NCBI GenBank assembly: GCA_029237695.1
Contig: CM055272.1
Span: forward strand, 33,676,791-33,740,790
DNA length: 64,000 bases
DNA from: Conchocele bisecta
Taxonomy: Eukaryota; Mollusca; Bivalvia; Lucinida; Thyasiridae
Direction of reading: 5' to 3'
Shown: positions 56,253 through 64,000 of the stretch, one piece after another
Layout: each line of letters opens with the position of its first letter
Position numbering within the stretch: position 1 is the stretch's first letter
Made by a program: the position numbers and the translations under genes
Notes under the pieces: generated by a model
Seen by the model: the letters and a program-made list of their open reading frames with translations, nothing else
What the model was told of the DNA's origin: nothing
The model's database searches: none

Positions 56253-56470
56253 GTAACGGTGTGTTTAGTCCGCAATTGTGTTGGTGTCTCTCTAATAAAT
56301 ATCGCCTACTTTTTGCGAACGTCGTCGATGAGTCGTTGAATGATGGCGTCACCGGCAGCTAAGTAACGGTGTGTTTAGTCCGCAATTGTGTTGGTGTCTC
56401 TCTAATAAATATCGCCTACTTTTTGTGAACGTCGTCGATGAGTCGTTGAATGATGGCGTCACCGGCAGCT
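56253..56470. repeat. About 107-bp tandem duplication
   Basis: 'TAACGGTGTGTTTAGTCCGCAATTGTG...GTCACCGGCAGCTA' is present twice back to back with one base change (GCGAAC/GTGAAC). No gene is clearly supported around it. The neighbouring 56100-56200 has GTTGTTGTCG-type repeats. Confidence 0.8.
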
Positions 56471-56797
56471 AATACTTTGAGATGTATATCATGCAGAAAT
56501 ATATACATTATATATGGGCAAGAATTCGCTATTCTGGAGAATGCATATTTGTCTTGTCAATTCCATTTAAACACTACATACAAAGTGGGGGGTTTTGTCC
56601 TCCTGTGTCAAAAATCATGGGGGGGTGGGGGGGATTTTGTCCTACGAGTACATGCACGCTATCTTCGGTCCATGATTTTCTCGATTATGTCGGGTGAGCT
56701 GGGCATTTGTGTTAAACCATTGCTGGCAGGCGTTGCATTATATCGAGTATCGAGCGGTGACCCAAACTACTCCCTCTCGTCTAACCTGCGTTTCCTG

Positions 56798-56925
56798 TTA
56801 ACCAGTTCAACAGCACAGACCTGTATAATTGTATTGACAAAAAGTGTAGATACAGATGAGCCGGCTCGTGACACCGTTTCATCAGGATCTGCACGTTTTG
56901 TAAGTATTTTTCATACAGTGATACA
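56798..56925. mobile_element. piggyBac-type MITE, copy 4 (partial)
   Basis: TTAA at 56798 is followed by CCAGTTCAACAG and the central palindrome GTAGATACAGATGAGCCGGC...TCATCAGGATCTGCAC. The right half is missing. Confidence 0.5.
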
Positions 56926-57897
56926 GTGAAAATAGTTGGCCAGGGCTTTTTTTTTCATTTCTAACCCATACAATGTCAAATTGAATTGTGTTGTCTGCTG
57001 TTTGTTTTTTATTTTCCATTTTTCTCAAATGATTCTAAATTGATGTCGAAATTTGTATTTATTAATAAAGGTTACAAAATATAAAACAAGAGTAGACATC
57101 AATTTTTTATTCCTGCATTCTATGGGTTTAATTTATCTGGTCATATCCCAAAATAACCACTCGATGTGCTGTCAATTGTTCAATGCACACTATCCGCAAC
57201 AAATTAAAGGTATATGGACACAATTGTGGCACATATAGGAAACGAATAAAGCATAAACTAAATTAAATAATAAAGAAACATTTGTTGTACAACACAGACT
57301 GAATCGGCCATTGTTGTTGACAAATGGCGTACAATAATCATAGGGGAGGTGGTGGGTGGTGGGTGGTGGTCGGGCGAACGAGACGGCGTAAATTAACTGT
57401 AGGGGTTCCTCCTTATAGGAACCACGATTTGCCTGGTTTGGCCCTCGGGTACGTTTTTATGCCCCCGCCACCGAATGGTGAGGGGGGCATATTTATCTTT
57501 GGCTCTTTTGTTACCTGGGAGTTGAATTGGGTTATTGCCCATTATAAAAGTAGTAAGATTATTACTGATCCTACTGCTTTTGGCCAAGTGATTCTGGTGT
57601 GGCGAGGACCTGGCATCAGATCAGGATTATTCAGATTTCATGGCTGAATATATAGTTTTGTTATTGTAAATATTCAGTTCCGATTTTGGGATTTTCCCCC
57701 CATTTGTACATGTACTTGAACATGTACATGTACAGGTAATATATGGGATTTAGTACTAAACCCATTGACCCGGCCTTAAATGACCTTAGCTGTTAATAGG
57801 CCGTTAAACCCCAACAAACAAACAAAACAAACAAACATAGGGGAGGTAATTCATTTATGGTGTAAGTCTAAATCCTGCCGATATAGGGCACCACAAT

Positions 57898-58147
57898 AGC
57901 AAACCCACGACCCACCTTGCACCACTGACCCCAATGTCAAGGTCCACCGCAAGCCCCTAAACCCAAGGTCAAGTTATATAATATTCATGTTTTTTTATGC
58001 AACTGTGCCAAGTTTGAGTGAAGGCTGCCAAGAGGCGAGCTTCGTTGTCTTCTGACAACTCTTGTTACATCATATGACAATAAAGGTATCAAGAAAATAA
58101 CCCGAATTACCGTGGAAATGTATAAAAAATTACTGCAATTAATCATT
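57898..58147. repeat. Duplicate of 55795-56040
   Basis: About 95% alike by eye over 245 bases, including non-repeat flank (GAATTACCGTGGAAATGTATAAAAA). A dispersed duplication of the element end plus flank. The 57000-57897 stretch has no clear gene; a hairpin 'ATGCCCCCGCCACCGAATGGTGAGGGGGGCAT' lies at 57459-57490. Confidence 0.8.
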
Positions 58148-58225
58148 ATTTTATGATCATCCTCAATGGTAACAGTATAAGGACGAACGGACGAAAAGCG
58201 GAAACAAACACATGAACCTTGCTCA

Positions 58226-58620
58226 GTAGCCTATTTCATCAACCTATCAACACTTGATCAATCAGGACCAGTAGCCTATTTCATCAACCTATCAACACTT
58301 GATCAATCAGGACCAGTAGCCTATTTCATCAACATTGCAAAGTATACTTTAGTAGCAAAGTATACTTTGAGGGAGAAATTTTAAATTTTATGATAAATTT
58401 ATTAATTTTTATTATACTGAATTTATTACATTATCACAGCCAATTTGGCTGTGATAATGTAATAAATTCAGTATAATAATTCTGCATACTTTTAATCATG
58501 AAATATATGCATTTGTTAGTTCTTTATGAAATAATGCATTTCAGGAAAAATAAATTATTACTCCCTCAAAGTATACTTTGCTTTTAAAGTATACTTTGCA
58601 ATGTTGATGAAATAGGCTAC
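58226..58620. mobile_element. 314-bp-type MITE copy 2 with 45-bp tandem prefix
   Basis: 58313-58620 matches the MITE at 50199-50512. Directly before it, 45-base units (CAGTAGCCTATTTCATCAACCTATCAACACTTGATCAATCAGGAC) repeat twice. Each starts with the MITE terminus, so the terminus itself has been amplified. 58621-59378 shows no gene. Confidence 0.8.
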
Positions 58621-59378
58621 AGGTGAGCTAAGAACATTCTCTCGAAATCAAAACTTCTTCTTATGACCAGCTTAAATTGAAACCTTATTTGGATAATATA
58701 AATTTAACAAGACCATATACAATTGAGTACATATTTTCTTATCAAAATAAACATCTCCAATGTTCACCAGGGCGAGCCCCAGTCGCTAGCAGATGCACAA
58801 ACGATCAAACATTATTGTCTATACATTATACCAACATTTGTGATTAATTAGTTATGGAATATATTTGGCCGCACCATAAAAAACAACACATCTGAATGTT
58901 CACTCGAGACGGCTCGAGTCGCTAGCAGATGTGTAAGCGAAAGCGATCAGGATCAGATGCCCCAGAAGATTGTGAACAGTGTAGAGCCCGTATAACATTT
59001 GGATGGCTGCCACAGGCTTATATGCAAGCAACAATTTTTGCAATGGACTTGCCAAACACTTTAGCGAGAAAAATGTCATGGACTTGCAATGCAAAAATAG
59101 CCAGCATAAAATGGAATGGCGCAGCTGCCATGTAGTAATGATATGCAGGGGGACATGTGCCTGGGTGATGCTCGAGAATTAACTTGCAACAGCCCATCTC
59201 GTATTGCGGACACCACCCGTCCCCCAGCCATAGCCTTGCCAAGCAAAAATGTGTTTGAAATCAATGTTATAGCTCTATTCCGGATATTGCCTTATTCGAA
59301 TGGGACATCTGACCCTGGCCGCTAGAATTTCTTCCACTAACAAATCATTTATACTGAAATGTATTTGTCCCCCAAATT

Positions 59379-59937
59379 CTAAGGCCTAATAGTTTTACAA
59401 ACATCAGTGAGCGACTGTGACAGACAATCTAAAAATATGTCGTTGCCTTTGTCGGACAAATGTACACCATCTGGCCTGAATAGTTCCAAATTACTCTCCT
59501 CAATATCATGGCTGATAATAGTTCCCAAATTATGCTTACGCACTGCCCCATGGCCCGCTCTATTTATTCGTTTTCGTTTTGTATTTAGGCAGGGTACACC
59601 CTCCCAATGTATGCGGTGGAGTATATCTGACCAAATAATATGTGTCAGATTGAAGACCGAACACAGATATTTAAAATTCTTCGATATCTGTTTTACAAAT
59701 TTTCCAACATTACATGTTTCAATATCGTTGCCACCCAAATGAACTACAATCATGGCAGGAATTTGGCGGAAAAGCATTTCACATTGAACTGCTGGCAGGA
59801 GCTCGCCCCAGTGCATACCCCGTTTTCCGAACCACAACATTGCATACTGCTCGGGTAGGTCTAAATTTTGTATGCGCCTGGTCTCTGCCCGCTTCTGTGC
59901 CCAGTGCACTAACGAATCACCAAACAGCCAGACTTCT
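59379..59937 (-). CDS. SGNH hydrolase of a tyrosine-recombinase retroelement
   Basis: The exon starts after acceptor CACTTCTTACAG (first base 59937) and runs to the stop at 59379. SGNH blocks are in order: 'EVWLFGDSLVHWAQ' (GDS, nucleophile Ser), Gly-rich 'GKRGMHWGELLP', 'IVVHLGGNDIETC' (GGND) and 'LFRPDGVHLSDKGN' (catalytic Asp-His). All four blocks are intact. Related hydrolases form the third open frame of Ngaro-like retroelements; the recombinase and RNase H relics just upstream on the same strand fit that. Its function in the element is unknown; lipase/esterase activity has been proposed for the family. Confidence 0.7.
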
Positions 59938-59983
59938 GTAAGAAGTGATACCATTAAATACAAATTACATTGGTGAGCATAAT

Positions 59984-60560
59984 TATACCCCCACAAACAA
60001 AGTTTGTTGGGGGTATATAGGAGTCAGCTTGTCGGTCGGTCTGTCGGTCTGTCGGTCGATCTGTTGGAAATTCCCTTCCGCTCTATATCTTCTACACCCA
60101 TGCATGGATTATCAAATGGCTTGGCACAAATGTTTCTCATGATGAGAAGGTGTGTCGCGATCAATAACCACGTACCTACGTCCAAGGTGAAGGTCACAGT
60201 TGAAGGTCAAAGGTCAAACCTATCAAAATTCCCTTCCGCTCTATATCTTCTACACCGATGCATGGATTATCAAATGGCTTGGCACAAATGTTTCTCATGA
60301 TGAGAAGGTGTGTCGTGATCAATAACCACGCACCTACGTCCAAGTTCAAGGTCACAGTTGAAGGTCAAAGGTCAAACCTATAGAAATTCCCTTCCGCTCT
60401 TATCTTCTACACCGATGCATGGATTATCACACTATGCCCAGGGTCAAGGTCACAGACTTGATGCGTAACGCTCGGCTAAATGGCTTAAAATAAAAAATGC
60501 CTCATTTTCTTTGGCTGCCAGTGGGGGTATTTGTGTGCCGACAGGCCACATTTCTAGTTA
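59984..60560. repeat. 'TACCCCCACAAAC' tandem-repeat element inside the retroelement
   Basis: It starts with the hairpin TATACCCCCACAAACAAAGTTTGTTGGGGGTATA, then a GTCGGTCTGTCGG run. Three units follow with 'CCCTTCCGCTCTATATCTTCTACACC...GATGCATGGATTATCAAATGG' (60070-60430). It ends TGCCAGTGGGGGTATTTGTGTGCCGACAGGCCACATTTCTAGTTAT. It separates the recombinase from the hydrolase. Confidence 0.7.
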
Positions 60561-60588
60561 TCATTGGTACGATGCGCATCTAACAGGT

Positions 60589-61231
60589 GTCTAGTTGAAT
60601 ATAGCTTTTGTATGCATTGGATTGCCACCTCCCCATTCTCTGTATTGCGCTAGATGCAATTCCCTGTGAAGCCAAGCTAGTGGCTCTGCCAATACGAAAT
60701 TAATGACTTTTGAAAACACCCAGTGGTAAGCCCAAATATTTAATAGTCTTTGACAGTATCCCACAAAACTGAGATTGTGTTAAGGGAGATTGGTCTGCGT
60801 GACAAAATAAAAAACCCTGCTGTTGTGGTCGGACTGATAAAAATTGTCGCATAACGTCAACGCAACATATATAAGTTGTCACTTTCCGCCTTGGGAATGC
60901 GTAAAATTGTAGGAATTCCTGTCTGATTTGTTTTTGAAAACCGTATCCTAATTTGAATAGCTTTATCATTCAGCTCCATGACAAGATCGTCAAAGCGTAA
61001 TGGTTGGTTTGCCTGCAGCTGGGTCGTAAACACCAATTCACTAACTCTGAGCATACCATAATATGCTAGTAAATATGCAGCTTTGAAAAGTTTCTCTTCG
61101 TAGCTAGAAAAACATACAACAGGTAGTGCACTCACGACTCTCGACAAAACTGGTAAAGTTATCGGGGCTCTGTTATCACAGCGCCGTCTGGATCTACGGC
61201 AGCCTTCTAGTATCTTTCTAACAATGAACAA
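60589..61231 (-). pseudogene. Tyrosine recombinase of a DIRS/Ngaro-like element
   Basis: From 61231: 'APITLPVLSRVVSALP', 'KLFKAAYLLAYYGMLRVSELV' (catalytic Arg in LRVSEL), 'RIRFSKTNQTG'. A frameshift near 60880 is followed by 'GFLFCHADQSPLTQSQF' and 'GVFKSH'. An in-frame TAA lies directly after this His, and beyond it 'FRIGRATSLASQG', 'GRWQSNAYKSYIQL' complete the H-x-x-R, Trp and Tyr positions, ending near 60589. All catalytic residues exist, but one frameshift and one nonsense break the gene. Confidence 0.75.
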
Positions 61232-61440
61232 TCCAGTGGGGTCCTACCAATTGTTTATTTTATGCCAAAAACTAATTCCTGACATATACGTAGATATTGT
61301 GGATGGAGAATAGCCTTTTTCAAAGCAAAATGCTGTAAATAGCACTATATGTGACACTGGGGCAGGCCAGGATTCTGTAAGACTAAGTATTGCGGAATGC
61401 AGAAAAATTGGCTACTGCGTTATTGTAAACCATGCTCGAA

Positions 61441-61806
61441 TTAACAGCCATGCTGGCCTTTAACAGTTTGTTCACAGCTGGAGTGGTATGTCTGCTGGCA
61501 ATCTGCTTCTGGGGGCAGTTTGCGAAACTTCCCGATCTGTAAACGAGATAAGCTGTCTGTTAATACGTTCTTGACCCCTTCAACATGTGACGCCTTAACC
61601 ATAATGTTTAGCTGCATACACTTCAATGTAAAAGCACGCAATAATACCATCACTTCCTCCGATTTAGATGTCATGGTATTCACGATTGCCACCACTGCCA
61701 TATTATCACACCGGAATAAGATTTTCTTGTTCTGTAGGTGGCTACCCCAGATATACAAGGATACTAGCAAGGGGAACAATTCCAGTACCGTAATATTTCT
61801 AGTCAA
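61441..61806 (-). pseudogene. RNase H fragment of the same retroelement
   Basis: 'TVLELFPLLVSLYIWG', 'ILFRCDNMAVVAIVN' and 'NVLTDSLSRLQ' give the E, D and D of the RNase H site. The first Asp and the whole reverse transcriptase are cut off by the 2.5-kb element starting at 61817. The tail 'KLPPEADCQQTYHS' is the normal end of DIRS-type RT/RH proteins. Confidence 0.7.
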
Positions 61807-61816
61807 ACCCTTGTCA

Positions 61817-64000
61817 CATTACGCAAACATTGTATTAGCGAGCCTACCTCACCAAAGCCCCGGTTACCTATGTAAACGGGGTTTGATGAGGTTGCCGCGC
61901 AATAGGTAATGCGGTCAAATAGGTCACGATGCAGTGACTATTTTCAATCAATAACTTATGTTGTAAGCGATTGTAATGTGTATTTTCAATATTTATATTA
62001 TTAAAATGTATTATATCGGTACCCCTTTAAGTAATATTTGTATATTTTAAATGTAATGATGCTGTCATGAAGCGCATGAATATAAGTATTAATTAATCCA
62101 GTTTATATTGAGGCAAATCACACAGCCTAAAAACATAGTGCTGGAGTATAAACCATTGTATCGTATATTATTCATAAGTATATCACTATTAAACATTAAT
62201 TACAATATGTATGCATATTATTAAAACAGTAGATGCTACCGCTGTTTCGCTGTATGTGATATTTATAACAAAATATTTTTTTTATTCGTCCGCGTACGGA
62301 TTTCTGTCACACAAAGCGCCATTTTCAGTTCATATTTTGACCTGTGCATATGAACCGGACTAAGTTTAAACAACGCTCGATTCCGTCCAATTCAGATTTC
62401 TCTGCAGAATGCTCAGACTAACTACATATTAAGTAATGTTGCTAAATAAGTGTTAACGGCTGGAACATGGTTATCACTAAAAGAAAGAAACCACAGTCGT
62501 ATTATTGAAAAATAAGATTTACCTGAGACCTCATGGAGGCCGCCATTAATCCAGTGTAAACAATAGACCTGCCATGATCCCATTTCCTGAGTAGCCCCCG
62601 CTTAGTGAAACGATGTGCTAATCATGATATTATGTTCCCCAATAATTGGAAACGGTTTGAATTTCTCGGTAAAAACTACGAAAGTCATAAAAAAATAACG
62701 ATGTATATTTAACATTGGATACGTGTAAACGGTATTACTCTCTCATCGGATCGTCAGTTGTCGTCGATAGCGATTTAACGTACTGATCTGGTCTTAATTT
62801 ATTGTCAACTTTCAACGCCATTTACAGAATATATGGCTAATTTTGGAAATAAATAACGGCAAATTACGATGACGTCTGCTCTGAAATATCTGTCAACATG
62901 CGGACGTAATTTAAGGAAATCGATTATATTTTAAGGCTACATCTGTGACTAATTACGAATTTATGTATGGTCTTTGGCTACACCCGACACATTACACAGA
63001 TCTAGTTGTAAATACACGTCGCTTTGTGTGGGGAAAAAATCGATAATGCGTAGTTGTGTGTGACGAGGTGTTGATCTGATGACACCACACAGCTGTGACC
63101 CTTAGGCAATGTTTTGAAATTGACGTGTCGTTTTGATGTGTGCCGCAACACCTCACTGTCGGAGACAACATGACAATTAACGATATACTCTCGATTATAA
63201 TACACAGATCTATTAGACGGCTGGTTATTTAAAATAAAGAGTAGTTCAGTACACCTTCGCCAATATTGTTTTTAGAAAATCAGTAAAATTTTCCGTATTT
63301 AGTTGTGCCGATATTGTTTTAAAAGATCAGTAATTTTTTTCCGTAAATGGTGTTGAAAATTGACAAAATATATAGCCGCATTTCTCCGATATTTGTATAG
63401 AAAATCACCAATATTTTCTGTAAATGGTGTTGACACAAAATGCAGCGTTCACGCGGAATTCAAATAAAATACAAAATAATAATTTAATAAATAGACGCCG
63501 ATGGCTACTGTGTTTTCGGCCAGTGAATTCTGGCCATGGTAGCCACAGGCGCAGTTCGAACAGTGTTGTGAGCAGATGGAGGACAATAATTATTTCAAAT
63601 TCATAAAAAAATGTTTGCTGTCCGAAAATTAATTAATTGTGACAGCCAAAAAAAAATAGATTTTGGGACAGTAAAACATTATATGGTATAGACAGTATAG
63701 ACAGTACCTCAAACTTAAAAAAACAGTAACAAACTGTCTGTGTATATATTACTTAAACTTAAAAAATCAGTAACAAACTGTCTGTGTATATATTACTTAA
63801 AGACAGACACTTTAATTGTTGGTAAGTTTCTATCAATTTATAGGTATTTTTATTAAAATCATAAAATTGTGAAAATATTAAAAAATATTGAAATCACAAA
63901 AATAATATATATGGAGAAAAAAAAATTATACCACGTCAAGGTTTGAACCCCCGACCCTTTCGGGAATCGGTAATTAAATCATTGAAGTCGGCGACCTTAA
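61817..64000. mobile_element. Uncharacterised 2.5-kb element, copy 2 (runs off window)
   Basis: It starts CATTACGCAAACATTGTATTAGCGAGCC and matches 20974-23165 throughout with small indels, including a 20-base insertion near 62521 and missing bases near 63290. The right end lies beyond the window. It interrupts an RNase H domain. Confidence 0.8.

Noticed and set aside
58900..59264. Small frames on both strands near 59 kb
   Set aside because: No recognisable motif, no splice signals and mutual overlap.

Overview
The window looks like a piece of a bivalve mollusc genome. It is AT-rich, has long non-coding stretches, and its recognisable exons are bounded by GT-AG introns (one GC-AG). It is full of short repeats carrying 'aaggtcaaggtcac' and 'ccttgaccctgggctta' type motifs that I associate with bivalve genomes. 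No bacterial operon, CRISPR array or rRNA is visible. Almost every recognisable protein belongs to a mobile element or to a family that expands with mobile elements. The clearest exception is a spliced BEN-domain gene.

Layout. 0-5.4 kb: a decayed gene of the DNCxGQNKN (DUF7869-like) family, a Thr/Pro-rich repeat exon, piggyBac-type MITEs and an isolated first exon. 5.7-12.1 kb (minus): a zinc-finger/TatD-nuclease exon downstream of a DIRS-like retroelement whose reverse transcriptase-RNase H protein ends in a PHD finger. 12.5-13.1 kb: a Ty3/gypsy integrase fragment. 13.8-15.7 kb: a 71-bp satellite and two MITEs. 15.7-17.3 kb: an intact DNCxGQNKN-family reading frame.

17.4-34.2 kb is a piggyBac graveyard built on a 28-bp minisatellite whose unit contains TTAA, the piggyBac target. 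It holds two copies of one piggyBac family (17.4-19.87 and 27.47-32.53 kb) and two of another (19.96-25.49 kb, with perfect termini and TTAA duplications, and a truncated copy at 32.7-33.96 kb). Nested insertions can be dated by comparing copies: a 1351-bp PIF/Harbinger-type element with a TAA duplication, a Helitron-like repeat block, and an uncharacterised 2.5-kb element with TIR CATTACRCAAACA. A second copy of that last element enters the right end of the window at 61.8 kb.

36-38.4 kb (minus): a four-exon BEN-domain gene whose splice phases all agree, with a 160-bp palindromic MITE inside its first visible exon. 38.6-44.2 kb: tandem-repeat elements, Myb/SANT (Harbinger-type) pseudogene fragments, a large palindrome with poly-G/poly-C, and more minisatellite. 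45.5-49.0 kb (minus): a spliced EnSpm/CACTA-type transposase gene with one frameshift. 49.3-51 kb: MITEs. 52.3-53.06 kb: a 107-bp satellite. 53.2-54.4 kb: TatD and SGNH-hydrolase remnants. 54.5-58.6 kb: tandem-repeat elements. 59.4-61.8 kb (minus): remains of a tyrosine-recombinase retroelement (RNase H, recombinase, SGNH hydrolase), cut by the second copy of the 2.5-kb element.

The most unusual signals are the PHD finger at the end of the DIRS-like polyprotein, the repeated presence of TatD-type nuclease domains next to retroelement remnants, and the unclassified 2.5-kb nested element.
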